DNA of 64,000 bases from Shinella curvata (GTDB lineage: Bacteria > Pseudomonadota > Alphaproteobacteria > Rhizobiales > Rhizobiaceae): assembly GCF_022899935.1 (NCBI RefSeq), contig NZ_JALJCJ010000003.1, positions 539,720-603,719 of the forward strand, written 5' to 3'. Below the pieces are notes generated by a model. That model searched no databases. It was not told the DNA's origin and was given only the letters and a program-made list of their open reading frames with translations. Below are positions 8,438 through 18,294 of this stretch, one piece after another. Made by a program: the position numbers and the translations under genes. Positions within the stretch are counted from its first letter, which is position 1; each line of letters begins with the position of its first letter.

Positions 8438-9216
8438 TGGCTCTCGAACCCATTCTCACCGCACGCGGTCTCGTCAAGCGCTACGGCCGCGTCACCGCCC
8501 TCGACAATGCCGATTTCGACCTCTATCCGGGTGAAATTCTCGCCGTCATCGGTGATAACGGCGCCGGAAAATCCTCGATGATCAAGGCGATATCAGGTGC
8601 CATCACGCCGGACGAAGGCGAAATCCGCCTCGAAGGCCAGCCGGTCAGCTTCCGTTCGCCGATCGACGCGCAGAAGGCCGGCATCGAAACGGTGTACCAA
8701 AATCTTGCCCTGTCCCCCGCCCTCTCGATCGCCGACAACATGTTCCTCGGCCGGGAGCTGCGCAAACCGGGCATCATGGGCGATGTGTTCCGCAAGCTCG
8801 ACCGCACGGCGATGGAGAAATTCGCCCGCGACAAGCTCTCCGAACTCGGGCTCATGACGATCCAGAACATCAACCAGGCGGTGGAAACGCTGTCTGGCGG
8901 CCAGCGGCAGGGGGTTGCGGTGGCGCGGGCGGCGGCCTTCGGCTCGAAGGTCATCATCCTCGACGAGCCGACGGCAGCACTTGGTGTCAAGGAAAGCCGG
9001 CGCGTGCTGGAATTGATCCTCGACGTGCGCCGGCGCGGCATTCCGATCGTGCTGATCTCGCACAACATGCCGCATGTGTTCGAGGTGGCGGACCGCATCC
9101 ATATCCACCGGCTCGGCCGTCGTCTGACCGTGATCAACCCGAAGGACTACTCGATGTCCGACGCCGTCGCCTTCATGACGGGCGCAAAGCTGCCAGCGGA
9201 GGCCATCGCGGCATGA
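8437..9216 (+). CDS. frcA: sugar ABC transporter ATPase, single-domain
   Basis: A 259-residue ATPase with Walker A GDNGAGKSS at about residue 37, Q-loop TVYQNLALS, signature LSGGQRQGVAVARA and Walker B VIILDEPTAAL. Most CUT2 importers use a fused two-domain ATPase of about 500 residues. This one has a single domain and must dimerise, as FrcA of S. meliloti does. It energises uptake through FrcC. Its start overlaps the frcC stop and its stop overlaps the frcK start, so frcC, frcA and frcK form one tightly coupled unit. Confidence 0.9.
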   Translation: MALEPILTARGLVKRYGRVTALDNADFDLYPGEILAVIGDNGAGKSSMIKAISGAITPDEGEIRLEGQPVSFRSPIDAQKAGIETVYQNLALSPALSIADNMFLGRELRKPGIMGDVFRKLDRTAMEKFARDKLSELGLMTIQNINQAVETLSGGQRQGVAVARAAAFGSKVIILDEPTAALGVKESRRVLELILDVRRRGIPIVLISHNMPHVFEVADRIHIHRLGRRLTVINPKDYSMSDAVAFMTGAKLPAEAIAA

Positions 9217-9836
9217 TCTCGCCTCCCACCATCGTGGATGCACTCTTGCGGCGCGCGGGGAACGCGCGCCGCTTCCTCGTCGGCCTCGCCGGCCCACCGG
9301 CCGCCGGAAAGTCGACTTTGGCCGAAGCCCTGCGCGACGGCCTGCTCGCCCGCGGCGAAAGCGCAGAAATCCTGCCGATGGACGGCTTTCACATGGACAA
9401 CGGCATTCTCGCCGAGCGCGGCCTCTTGCCGCGCAAGGGCGTGCCGGCGAGTTTTGACGGGCGCGGCTTCGTCGACATCGTGCAGGCACTGAAACGCGCC
9501 GAGGGCGAGGTGCTGGTGCCGGTCTTCGACCGCTCGCGCGAACTTGCCATCAATGCGGCCCGTGCCATTCCTCTGGAAACACGCTTCGTGTTGGCCGAGG
9601 GCAACTACCTGCTCTTCAAGGATGCGCCCTGGGATGCGCTCGACGGCGTCTTCGACTTCACCATCTTCGTCGGCCCGCCTTACCATGTTCTGGAGGAGCG
9701 GCTGCGCCAGCGCTGGATGGGCTATGCCCTACCCGAGGACCAGATCGGCTGGAAGCTCTACGGCAACGACCTGCCGAACGGAAAGCGCATCCTGGAAAAC
9801 TCCCGCCCCGCCGATCTGCATATCGACATCTTCTGA
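9213..9836 (+). CDS. frcK: P-loop kinase-like protein of the frc operon
   Basis: A 207-residue protein of the uridine kinase/pantothenate kinase-like P-loop group. Walker A GPPAAGKSTLAEAL lies at residues about 27-40, the acidic motif LPMDGFHMDN at about 54-63, and a lid-like region RQRWMGYALPEDQIGWK near the C-terminus. It overlaps frcA by four bases (ATGA). As last gene of a sugar-import operon it may phosphorylate the incoming sugar, but the true substrate of FrcK is, to my knowledge, not settled. Other nucleoside or sugar kinases share the fold. Confidence 0.8.
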   Translation: MISPPTIVDALLRRAGNARRFLVGLAGPPAAGKSTLAEALRDGLLARGESAEILPMDGFHMDNGILAERGLLPRKGVPASFDGRGFVDIVQALKRAEGEVLVPVFDRSRELAINAARAIPLETRFVLAEGNYLLFKDAPWDALDGVFDFTIFVGPPYHVLEERLRQRWMGYALPEDQIGWKLYGNDLPNGKRILENSRPADLHIDIF

Positions 9837-9879
9837 AGCGATTGTCGTCAGTGCCCGCGGATGCTATCGCAGCCCAAAG

Positions 9880-9922
9880 CAATTCCAGCAAAAGTGTACA
9901 GCGGTTTTGCGTCCGGAATTGC
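9880..9922. repeat. rhizobial-type intergenic palindrome, copy 1
   Basis: Arms GCAATTCC (9880-9887) and GGAATTGC (9915-9922) enclose a stretch containing AGTGTACAGCGGTTTTGCG. Elements with this AATTCC...AGCGGTTTT...GGAATT pattern are common between genes in rhizobial genomes (from memory, not searched). It sits between frcK and pyrC. Confidence 0.6.
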
Positions 9923-9936
9923 GCTGAACAAAGGGA

Positions 9937-9968
9937 TTGGAGCATGTCCGCTTGCGGAAATGCTCCAA
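9937..9968. repeat. rhizobial-type intergenic palindrome, copy 2 (long hairpin)
   Basis: Outer arms TTGGAGCAT (9937-9945) and ATGCTCCAA (9960-9968), with inner arms TCCGC/GCGGA around a TT loop, form a nearly continuous 15-bp stem. It belongs to the same class of intergenic element and ends 16 bp before the pyrC start codon. It could therefore affect pyrC translation or simply be a passenger repeat. Confidence 0.65.
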
Positions 9969-9984
9969 GACGGGAGAAACGCCG

Positions 9985-11025
9985 ATGACCACAGAAATCA
10001 CCATCCGCCGGCCTGACGACTGGCACCTGCACCTGCGCGACGGCGCCATGCTGGAGGGCGTGATCGGCGATACCAGCCGGCACTTCGCCCGTGCGATCAT
10101 CATGCCGAACCTCGTGCCGCCGGTCGTGACGACAGCCGATGCGAGCGCCTATCGCGACCGTATTCTGGCGGCCCTGCCCAAGGGCGACCGGTTCGAGCCG
10201 CTGATGACGCTCTACCTCACCGAGCACACCAATCCCGACGACGTGGAAGCCGGCTTCAAGAGCGACCTGATCCGTGCGGTAAAACTCTACCCGGCGGGTG
10301 CCACGACCAATTCGCATGGCGGCGTGCGCGACATGGACAAGGCGATGCCGGTGCTGGAGCGCATGGCGAAGATCGGGCTTACGCTCTGCGTGCATGGCGA
10401 AGTGACGACGCCCGAGGTTGATATCTTCGACCGCGAGGCGGTGTTCATCGAGACGGTGCTCGATCCGCTGCGCCAGCGCCTGCCGGAGCTGCGCGTGACC
10501 ATGGAGCACGTGACGACGAAGAACGGCATCGACTACATCAAGGCGTCGAAAGCCAACCTTGCCGGCTCGATCACAACGCATCACCTGATCATCAACCGCA
10601 ACGCCATCCTGGTCGGCGGCATCAAGCCGCACTATTACTGCCTGCCCGTCGCCAAGCGCGAAGAACATCGCCTCGCGTTGCGCGCCGCCGCAACCTCCGG
10701 CGACAAGCGCTTCTTCCTCGGCACCGATTCGGCGCCGCATGTCGATCCGCTCAAGGAGTGCGCCTGCGGCTGCGCCGGCATCTATACCTCGATCAACACC
10801 ATGAGCTGCCTCGCCCATGTCTTCGAGCAGGACAACGCGCTCGACAGGCTGGAAGCCTTCGCTTCGCTGAACGGCCCTGAATGGTACGGCTTGCCGGCCA
10901 ATGAGGAGACGATCCGTCTCGTCAAGCGGGCGGATCCTGTCGCCTTTCCCGCGAAGATCGAGACGGGTGCCGGGCCGGTGACGGTGTTCGACCCGATGTT
11001 CCCGCTTCATTGGGATGTGGCATAA
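9985..11025 (+). CDS. pyrC: dihydroorotase (class II, pyrimidine biosynthesis)
   Basis: A 346-residue zinc amidohydrolase that closes N-carbamoyl-aspartate to dihydroorotate, the third step of UMP synthesis. The metal ligands H14 and H16 lie in WHLHLRDG, the carbamylated-lysine region is [11 protein letters not shown], later histidines are in CVHGE and MEHVTTK, and the catalytic aspartate is in LGTDSAPH. Length and motifs match the single-domain class II type of E. coli. GGGAG precedes the ATG at 9985; a longer in-frame start at 9937 would run through a palindromic repeat and is unlikely. It ends 9 bp from the convergent crp-family gene. Confidence 0.93.
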   Translation: MTTEITIRRPDDWHLHLRDGAMLEGVIGDTSRHFARAIIMPNLVPPVVTTADASAYRDRILAALPKGDRFEPLMTLYLTEHTNPDDVEAGFKSDLIRAVKLYPAGATTNSHGGVRDMDKAMPVLERMAKIGLTLCVHGEVTTPEVDIFDREAVFIETVLDPLRQRLPELRVTMEHVTTKNGIDYIKASKANLAGSITTHHLIINRNAILVGGIKPHYYCLPVAKREEHRLALRAAATSGDKRFFLGTDSAPHVDPLKECACGCAGIYTSINTMSCLAHVFEQDNALDRLEAFASLNGPEWYGLPANEETIRLVKRADPVAFPAKIETGAGPVTVFDPMFPLHWDVA

Positions 11026-11034
11026 TCCGTCAGG

Positions 11035-11799
11035 TCAGATGAAGGGCCGGGGTCCCCGCTTCAGCCCTTCCCAGCCTGCGAGCGCCTGAAGCCCGTCGGC
11101 ATCGAGAATTTCGCACCCCTTTTCCTGCCAGCGCATCAGCTTGCGATCGGCAAGCTTGCGCAACGTCTTGTTGGTGTGGACGAGCGACAGGCCCAGTGTG
11201 TCGGCGACATGCTGCTGGGTGATCGGAATGACCCGCCGTCCGCCGTTCACGCCTGCCAGATGCGCCCGCTGGTGGATGAAGGACAGGAGATAGGCCGTGC
11301 GCTCCAGCGCCGTGCGCCGCCCAATGCTCAAAAGATGTTCGTCGAGGATGCGTTCTTCGGCCGAGGCAATCCAGGTAAGGTCGTAGGCCAGCGAAGCGTG
11401 GCGCTCAAAGAGCCGTTCCAGTTTGGAGCGTTCGAAGACGCATAGCGTGACCGGCGTCAGCGCCTCGACGGAATGGTCCATCTCCCCCATCAGGCTGCCC
11501 TGCAGGCCGATCAGATCGCCCGGCAGCACATAGTTCATGATCTGACGGCGGCCATCCGGCAAAAGTTTGTAGCGGAAGGCCCAGCCCGACAGCACCGTGA
11601 AGAGATGGGCGCTGTGCATGCCCTCGACGAGGATGGTCGCACCACGCTCGCTCGACAGTTCGCCGCTCTTGAAGTGCGAAACGAAATCCAGTTCCTTGGG
11701 CGTGAAATCCCGGAAATCAGGCAGAGTGCGCAAGGGACATTGCTGGCAGGGCGTGCGCCATCGGGTCTGCTGGTTGCCCACCGTACCGCTCGCCATCAT
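11035..11799 (-). CDS. Crp/Fnr-family transcriptional regulator
   Basis: A 254-residue regulator with a cyclic-nucleotide-binding-type beta barrel (about residues 40-150; LFTVLSGWAFRYKLLPDGRRQIMNYVLPGDLIG) and a C-terminal winged helix (about 185-235; ITQQHVADTLGLSLVHTNKTLRKL). The N-terminus carries only two close cysteines, C18 and C21 in CQQCPLR, so a four-cysteine oxygen-sensing Fe-S cluster like that of E. coli FNR is not evident. This subtype is abundant in rhizobia, often in oxygen or stress circuits. It diverges from a stand-alone receiver across 187 bp. Two adjacent ATG codons are possible starts. The effector is unknown. Confidence 0.85.
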   Translation of the reverse strand: MMASGTVGNQQTRWRTPCQQCPLRTLPDFRDFTPKELDFVSHFKSGELSSERGATILVEGMHSAHLFTVLSGWAFRYKLLPDGRRQIMNYVLPGDLIGLQGSLMGEMDHSVEALTPVTLCVFERSKLERLFERHASLAYDLTWIASAEERILDEHLLSIGRRTALERTAYLLSFIHQRAHLAGVNGGRRVIPITQQHVADTLGLSLVHTNKTLRKLADRKLMRWQEKGCEILDADGLQALAGWEGLKRGPRPFI

Positions 11800-11986
11800 G
11801 CCTCCGTGCCTGTCCGTTGAAGCCAGCCGGAACCGGCTGGCTCCGCAAAACGCGGAAGCGGTGCGCTTGTTCCATCACGCCGATGCTATGTCTTTTTTAA
11901 ATGACACTTTTTGGGATGATGCCCAATGTCCGCCTCCCGAAGCGCCGTGATTCCGGTGCTTGTGCATGGATGAGGAGTGCGGCGCC

Positions 11987-12382
11987 ATGGAACCGTCTTT
12001 ACCGCACGTCTTGATCGCCGAACGCGAGTTCCTGATCGCGCTCGACGCGGAATATCTGATCAAGTCGGCAATCGATTGCCGCATCACGCTGCTGAGACCC
12101 GAGCAGCTCGACCAATGGGACACGGCCATGCTGGCCGATATCGATCTGTGCCTGCTTGACATTCCGCTCGACGCGACGCGGATCACCGCCCGCATCGAGC
12201 GCCTGATCGAGGCCCGCGTGCCGCTGCTGTTCACGACGGTCGCGGACATTCATGTCGGAGGCATCGCCGGCTTCGAAGTCATTCCGATCGCACGGAAACC
12301 CTATGAGGGCGAAACGTTGGCGGCGCTCGTCGAGGGGCGGCTGCGGCAAAGACCGCAACCGCCGGAGACGGATCAGAACTGA
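11987..12382 (+). CDS. stand-alone receiver-like protein with degenerate acidic pocket
   Basis: A 131-residue protein with the response-regulator receiver fold and no output domain. A phospho-acceptor-like D58 (LCLLDIPLD), a switch Thr at 83-84 (FTT) and K104 (ARKPYEGE) are present. The usual pair of acidic residues at the end of strand 1 is replaced by AERE (E12, E14). It may still be phosphorylated weakly, or may act as a phosphorylation-independent partner. GAGGAG lies 10 bp before the ATG at 11987; earlier in-frame ATG and TTG codons are less likely. It diverges from the Crp/Fnr regulator and overlaps the convergent doxX gene by 10 bp. Confidence 0.7.
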   Translation: MEPSLPHVLIAEREFLIALDAEYLIKSAIDCRITLLRPEQLDQWDTAMLADIDLCLLDIPLDATRITARIERLIEARVPLLFTTVADIHVGGIAGFEVIPIARKPYEGETLAALVEGRLRQRPQPPETDQN

Positions 12383-12822
12383 CGGCCGATCTTGGCGTCG
12401 ACCGAGTGGCTGTTGGCGCCACGCACGGCGAAGAAGAACAGGATCAGCGTCCAGAGGATCGACTTTTCCGCACCGCCGAGGCCTTCGGCCTGCACGATGC
12501 CGTGGAAGTAGACCGTCACGGCCAGCACGATCATACCGGCGAAAGCGGCCGGGCGGGTGAAGAGGCCGATGGCGATCAGGATGCCGCCGAAAAATTCGGT
12601 TGCGGCAAGCAGCGGCGACCAGAAGGCACCCGGATAGAAGCCGAGACTCTCGACCATGCCGCTTGCGCCGAAGGGGTTCAGAATCTTGCCGTAGCCATGG
12701 GTGACAAGCAGGAGACCCGTGGCGACGCGCAGGATCGTCTCGGCACTTTCCGAAAGCCTGGAATAGAGGCCGCCGAGCGAGGGGATGATGAGGCGCGGGC
12801 GATTGGTGGCAAGCTCTGTCAT
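12373..12822 (-). CDS. DoxX-family membrane protein
   Basis: A 149-residue integral membrane protein with about four hydrophobic segments (ILRVATGLLLVTHGYGKI, FWSPLLAATEFFGGILIAIGLF, PAAFAGMIVLAVTVYF, ILWTLILFFFAV) and the DoxX hallmark HGYGKILNPFG. DoxX-like proteins sit in the inner membrane and have been linked to quinone-dependent redox and thiol-stress systems; the exact role here is unknown. AGGAGA precedes the ATG at 12822; a longer open frame to 12921 lacks a ribosome site. The 3' end overlaps the receiver gene. Confidence 0.85.
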   Translation of the reverse strand: MTELATNRPRLIIPSLGGLYSRLSESAETILRVATGLLLVTHGYGKILNPFGASGMVESLGFYPGAFWSPLLAATEFFGGILIAIGLFTRPAAFAGMIVLAVTVYFHGIVQAEGLGGAEKSILWTLILFFFAVRGANSHSVDAKIGRQF

Positions 12823-13001
12823 GGGATCTCCTGTGAGCATATTGCGGTGCAACACGTCTCTCCCAGGATTCGGGCTGCGACAAGATGTCCGGCGACAAAA
12901 CTTGATGAATTGAGTTGACATTTCCGTGAGTTCGCCGCGAGCGAAGGCGTGCCAAGCGGCACCGGCTGCTATATGCTTTGGCGATCGTTCAGGAGGTTGC
13001 C

Positions 13002-13301
13002 ATGTCCGGGGAAAAGCCGCGTATTTCCATTCTCTACTGCACCCAGTGCAACTGGCTGCTGCGCGCCGGCTGGATGGCGCAGGAACTGCTGTCCACCTTT
13101 TCCGACGCGCTCGGCGAAGTGGCGCTCATCCCCGGCACCGGCGGCAATTTCGAGATCCGCGTCAACGACGTGCTGGTCTGGGAACGCAAGCGCGACGGCG
13201 GATTTCCGGGGCCGAAGGAATTGAAGCAGCGGGTACGCGATATCATCGAGCCCGGCCGCGACCTCGGCCACACCGACCGCGTTGATCAGACGCCTGCTTG
13301 A
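13002..13301 (+). CDS. SelT/SelW/SelH-family thioredoxin-like protein (Rdx type)
   Basis: A 99-residue thioredoxin-fold protein. The redox motif CTQC at residues 12-15 (ILYCTQCNWLLRA) replaces the Cys-x-x-selenocysteine of SelW, so this is a cysteine form. The family signature GTGGNFEIRVND and WERKRDGGFPGPKELKQRVRD follow. SelW-like proteins are presumed cytosolic thiol oxidoreductases; partners are unknown. AGGAGG sits upstream of the ATG at 13002. It is transcribed toward the BA14K gene and a stem-loop lies between them. Confidence 0.88.
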   Translation: MSGEKPRISILYCTQCNWLLRAGWMAQELLSTFSDALGEVALIPGTGGNFEIRVNDVLVWERKRDGGFPGPKELKQRVRDIIEPGRDLGHTDRVDQTPA

Positions 13302-13324
13302 TTGACTATGCCCTGAAACGAAAA

Positions 13325-13344
13325 CGGCGGGCCGAAGCCCGCCG
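13325..13344 (-). terminator. terminator between convergent genes
   Basis: Arms CGGCGGGC (13325-13332) and GCCCGCCG (13337-13344) enclose CGAA. On the minus strand the stem is followed by TTTTCGTTTC, so it best serves the BA14K gene ending at 13366; it may also stop plus-strand transcription. Confidence 0.7.
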
Positions 13345-13365
13345 CCTGTTCCCTCCCGGTCGCGA

Positions 13366-13740
13366 TCAGCGATAGGGCGAGTAGCACATACGATAGACAC
13401 CGCCACCCGCATGGTAGCGGTTGGTATAGGGGTCGTAGGTGCGGTAGCGGTTCATGCACCAGCGCACATGCGCGTTGCGTCCGCCGCCATAGTAGCGCGG
13501 CCGTTCGTAGCGCGGGCGGTAGTAGCGGCGCTCATAGCCGTAATACGGGCGATGATGGCGGCGATAGTAGCGCGGGCGCTCGCAGCCATAGCCGACGCAG
13601 AACTCCACCTGCGCCTTCTGTACGTCGCTCTTTGCCTGCAGCGGTACAGCAAGCGGGACGGCCTGGGCCGCTCCCATGGGCGCGATTGCGGAGGCGATGC
13701 CCATTGCGCAACCGAACACGAGATTCCTGATCTTCGACAT
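13366..13740 (-). CDS. BA14K-family protein
   Basis: A 124-residue exported protein. Residues 1-27 are a signal peptide ending in GAAQA. A low-complexity stretch rich in Tyr, Arg and Pro (about residues 56-88, repeats of the type RPRYY) precedes the conserved C-terminal BA14K motif HVRWCMNRYRTYDPYTN and YRMCYSPY. The Brucella founder is a 14-kDa lectin-like immunoreactive protein, and relatives are common in Hyphomicrobiales. The repeated Tyr/Arg tract could bind nucleic acid or surface polymers, but that is speculation. A T-rich terminator follows. Confidence 0.85.
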   Translation of the reverse strand: MSKIRNLVFGCAMGIASAIAPMGAAQAVPLAVPLQAKSDVQKAQVEFCVGYGCERPRYYRRHHRPYYGYERRYYRPRYERPRYYGGGRNAHVRWCMNRYRTYDPYTNRYHAGGGVYRMCYSPYR

Positions 13741-13890
13741 GTGATCCTCTCTAGTTCTTGGCGGGATTTCTCCCTGTCACGTCCCTGCTTTGCATTACGT
13801 TCACGCATTTTGTTTTATTCATGGTCGCGCGCCGTCCTGTGTGGCGGATTTATCGCGGCGCGGGCGATCCGCAAGGGGCAGAGGTGAAGC

Positions 13891-15321
13891 ATGAGCCTGA
13901 AATTCGGAACCAGCGGCCTGCGGGGCCTCTCGGTTGATCTGGAAGGTCCGGCGACCGCCCTTTATGCCACCGCCTTCGCCCACCATCTGCTGACCGCCGG
14001 CATCGCCAGGCCTGGCGACGAAATCCTGATCGGCCGCGATTTCCGTGCTTCCAGTCCCGCCATTTCGGCCATCGCCATCGCGGCCCTGCGCAAGTCCGGC
14101 CTCACACCCCGCGATTGCGGCACGCTGCCGACGCCGGCGCTCGCGCTCCTTGGCCTTGCCCGCAAGGCGGCCTGCCTGATGGTGACGGGTTCGCACATTC
14201 CCGCCGACCGCAACGGCATAAAGTTCTACCGGCCGGACGGCGAGATCGACAAGGCGGACGAAGCGGCGATCACGGCGGCTGCGGCGGCAATCCAGGCCGA
14301 AGGCATCGTCCTCGACGCGGCGCAGGAAACATCTGACGACCTTCATGAGACAGCGATGGCGCTCTACCGGACGCGCAACCGCTCGCTGCTGCCGGACAAC
14401 AGCCTATCGGGCCTCCGGGTCGGCGTGTATCAGCATTCGACGGTCGCCCGCGATCTGTTCGTGGACATGCTTGCACACTACGGCGCCGACGTCGTCGCGC
14501 TTGGCCGCTCGCAAACGTTCATCCCCGTCGATACCGAAGCCGTCTCGCCGGAAACCATCACGCTCCTGCAGGATTGGGCCGTGAAACACGGCCTGCATGC
14601 CATCGTTTCCGCCGATGGCGACGGCGACCGGCCACTCGTGGCGGACGAGACCGGCATGCCCATGCGCGGCGACCTGATCGGCCTCATCGCCTGCCGCTTC
14701 CTGGGGGCGACCGCCATCGCCACGCCCGTCACCTCCAATTCCGGCATCGAGGCGGCCGTGGACGGCAGCGTGCTGCGCACCCGCGTTGGCTCGCCCTTCG
14801 TGATCGCCGCGATGAACGACGCTGTCGGCGCCGGCGAAAGGGCCGTTGCGGGCTTCGAGGCGAACGGCGGCACGCTGACGGCGACGCCGTTTGCCGTGAA
14901 TGGCCACACGCTCGCCGCTTTGCCGACGCGCGACAGCCTGATGCCGATTCTGGCCGTGCTGGCGCTGGCCGCCTCGGAAGAAAAGCCGCTCTCCACCGTC
15001 GCATCCAGCTTTGCGTTGCCTGCCGCCGCCAGCGACCGGCTGGAAAACTTTCCCGTCGAGACGAGCGCCGCCCTTATGGCAGAGCTGCGCTCGGGTCCCG
15101 GCCCGCTTACCGCCTTCCTCGGACCGATCGGCGTGCCGCGGACGGTAAGCGATATCGACGGGCTACGCGTCATGCTGGAGGATAAAAGCATCATCCACTT
15201 CCGCCCCTCCGGCAATGCGCCGGAAATGCGCTGTTATGTGGAGGCCGCTGACGAGCCGGCTGCCGCGAACCTTCTCACTGCCGGACTCCGGCGCATCCGC
15301 GACTGGGCACAAAGCCGATAA
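13891..15321 (+). CDS. phosphomannomutase/phosphoglucomutase-family enzyme
   Basis: A 476-residue alpha-D-phosphohexomutase that moves a phosphate between C1 and C6 of a hexose for polysaccharide precursor synthesis. Four domains are recognisable by their motifs: FGTSGLRG at the N-terminus, the phosphoserine loop VTGSHIPADRNG (S101), the metal loop SADGDGDRPLV (about 242-252), the sugar-binding GFEANGGT loop, and the phosphate-binding RPSGNAPEMR near the C-terminus. The VTGSHIP loop matches the rhizobial NoeK-like subgroup. Whether mannose or glucose phosphate is preferred cannot be decided. tRNA-Leu follows with its own promoter. Confidence 0.88.
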   Translation: MSLKFGTSGLRGLSVDLEGPATALYATAFAHHLLTAGIARPGDEILIGRDFRASSPAISAIAIAALRKSGLTPRDCGTLPTPALALLGLARKAACLMVTGSHIPADRNGIKFYRPDGEIDKADEAAITAAAAAIQAEGIVLDAAQETSDDLHETAMALYRTRNRSLLPDNSLSGLRVGVYQHSTVARDLFVDMLAHYGADVVALGRSQTFIPVDTEAVSPETITLLQDWAVKHGLHAIVSADGDGDRPLVADETGMPMRGDLIGLIACRFLGATAIATPVTSNSGIEAAVDGSVLRTRVGSPFVIAAMNDAVGAGERAVAGFEANGGTLTATPFAVNGHTLAALPTRDSLMPILAVLALAASEEKPLSTVASSFALPAAASDRLENFPVETSAALMAELRSGPGPLTAFLGPIGVPRTVSDIDGLRVMLEDKSIIHFRPSGNAPEMRCYVEAADEPAAANLLTAGLRRIRDWAQSR

Positions 15322-15364
15322 ACAAACTTTTCGCCAAGCCGTTGCAAAAACTTCAAAAAGCCTG

Positions 15365-15393
15365 TTGACACCGGCGGGCGGTCCTTCTACATC
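15365..15393 (+). promoter_or_regulatory. sigma-70 promoter of tRNA-Leu
   Basis: A perfect -35 box TTGACA (15365-15370), a 17-bp spacer and TACATC (15388-15393) as -10 place the start of transcription a few bases before the mature tRNA 5' end at 15404. Confidence 0.75.
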
Positions 15394-15403
15394 GCTCTCC
15401 GTC

Positions 15404-15490
15404 GCCCAGATGGCGGAATTGGTAGACGCGCCAGCTTCAGGTGCTGGTACTCGAAAGGGTGTGGAGGTTCGAGTCCTCTTCTGGGCACCA
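15404..15490 (+). tRNA. tRNA-Leu (anticodon CAG)
   Basis: An 87-base class II tRNA with acceptor pairing GCCCAGA/TCTGGGC, an encoded CCA end and a long variable arm. The anticodon stem CCAGC/GCTGG encloses TTCAGGT, which gives anticodon CAG and reads CTG codons. The T arm GGAGGTTCGAGTCCTC is standard. A consensus promoter precedes it and a strong terminator follows. Confidence 0.97.
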
Positions 15491-15522
15491 AATTCCCCGC
15501 TCCACTTACCAGGAGCGTTGTC

Positions 15523-15551
15523 AAAAAAGCCCGGCTCAGCCGGGCTTTTTT
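15523..15551 (+). terminator. rho-independent terminator of tRNA-Leu
   Basis: Arms GCCCGGC (15529-15535) and GCCGGGC (15539-15545) around TCA, extended by an A6 before and a T6 after the stem. A-tract and T-tract on both sides make it potentially bidirectional. Confidence 0.92.
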
Positions 15552-15684
15552 GTTGGCTGAAACAGCCACCCTCCCCATTCCCCGCCGGCAAAACAGAATC
15601 TTCCCCGTGCACCCTTGCGTCCAGGGCGCGAAGGGCGGATAAGCCTCGAAAATAGTCATCTGCCTTTTTAAGATCAGGATCATC

Positions 15685-16830
15685 GTGGCCCCACCCCCAC
15701 ACGATGCCCAGAAATCGGGCATCCTGTCCAAATTCCGGCTGTTCTCCCCCATTCTTGCCGGCGCGACGCTCAGGGAACGCCTGATCGGCTGCCTCGGCGC
15801 CTTGATCGGCATCTGCCTCACCGGCCTCGTCAGCGGCTTCTTCATGGGGCAGGATCCGCACCTGCCGCTGATCGTGGCGCCGATCGGCGCCTCCGCCGTC
15901 CTGCTCTTCGCCGTGCCGGCCAGCCCCCTTGCCCAGCCCTGGTCGATCGTCGGCGGCAACACGATCTCCGCCTTCGTCGGCGTTACGGTCTCCACGCTGG
16001 TCCGGGATCCCGCCATCGCCATCGGCCTAGCGGTGGCGCTCGCCATTCTCGTCATGTCGCTCACCCGCTCGCTGCATCCGCCGGGCGGGGCCGCCGCGTT
16101 GACCGCCGTCATCGGCGGCACGGCCGTCGCACGAGCCGGTTTCTGGTTCCCCATCGTGCCGATCGGCATCAATTCGCTGATTCTCGTCCTGCTCGGCGTC
16201 GTCTTCCACCGGCTTGCCGGCCGGCAATATCCTCACCGGCAGGCCGTTGCCCCCGTCAACACGCACAGGACTGCCGATCCGCCGGCCGCCTTCCGCGTCG
16301 GCTTCAGCACCGAGGACATCGACGCCGCCGTCGCGAGCTTCAACGAAACGCTCGACATCAGCCGCGCCGACCTCGACGTGCTGTTGCGGAAGGTCGAATT
16401 GCAGGCGCTGATGCGCCAGCGCGGCGACCTTACCTGCGCCGACATCATGTCGCGCGATGTGGTGACGGTGACCTCGGATGCCAGCGCCGAGGAGGCACGC
16501 CGCCAGCTGCTCGAGCACGACATTCGCACCCTGCCGGTTGTCGACAATGAAGGCCACCTTCTCGGCACCGTGGGCCTGCGCGAGCTCGCCGCCATGGCGC
16601 ATGCCTCGCCTCTTCCGATGTCGCCGGCCAAGACCGCCAAGACGGGTGACCCGGCCATCGGTCTCCTGCCGCATCTCACCGACGGCGCGATCCATGCCGT
16701 CGTCGTCACCGACGACAACAACCGCGTCGTCGGCATCATCTCGCAGACCGATCTTCTGGCAACGCTTGCCAAGAGCCTCTCCCACACAGGCCCGACGGGC
16801 CTGATGGGTGGGCACGGACAGGGAATCTGA
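15685..16830 (+). CDS. HPP-family membrane protein with CBS pair
   Basis: A 381-residue protein. Residues about 30-180 hold four hydrophobic helices of the HPP domain with the diagnostic SLHPPGGAAAL. The C-terminal half carries two CBS motifs (about 240-300 TCADIMSRDVVTVTSDAS..., and about 325-365 IHAVVVTDDNNRVVGIISQTDLL) that usually bind adenine nucleotides. HPP proteins have been implicated in nitrite transport in chloroplasts and cyanobacteria; the bacterial HPP-CBS role is not established. The start is a GTG at 15685 behind AGGAT, chosen because no in-frame ATG precedes the first helix. It is followed by a hairpin and then gdhA. Confidence 0.85.
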   Translation: MAPPPHDAQKSGILSKFRLFSPILAGATLRERLIGCLGALIGICLTGLVSGFFMGQDPHLPLIVAPIGASAVLLFAVPASPLAQPWSIVGGNTISAFVGVTVSTLVRDPAIAIGLAVALAILVMSLTRSLHPPGGAAALTAVIGGTAVARAGFWFPIVPIGINSLILVLLGVVFHRLAGRQYPHRQAVAPVNTHRTADPPAAFRVGFSTEDIDAAVASFNETLDISRADLDVLLRKVELQALMRQRGDLTCADIMSRDVVTVTSDASAEEARRQLLEHDIRTLPVVDNEGHLLGTVGLRELAAMAHASPLPMSPAKTAKTGDPAIGLLPHLTDGAIHAVVVTDDNNRVVGIISQTDLLATLAKSLSHTGPTGLMGGHGQGI

Positions 16831-16855
16831 CCCCATGCAGAAACGATGTCACCGC

Positions 16856-18278
<1,423 letters not shown>

Positions 18279-18294
18279 TAGCCTCGCCTTATTC

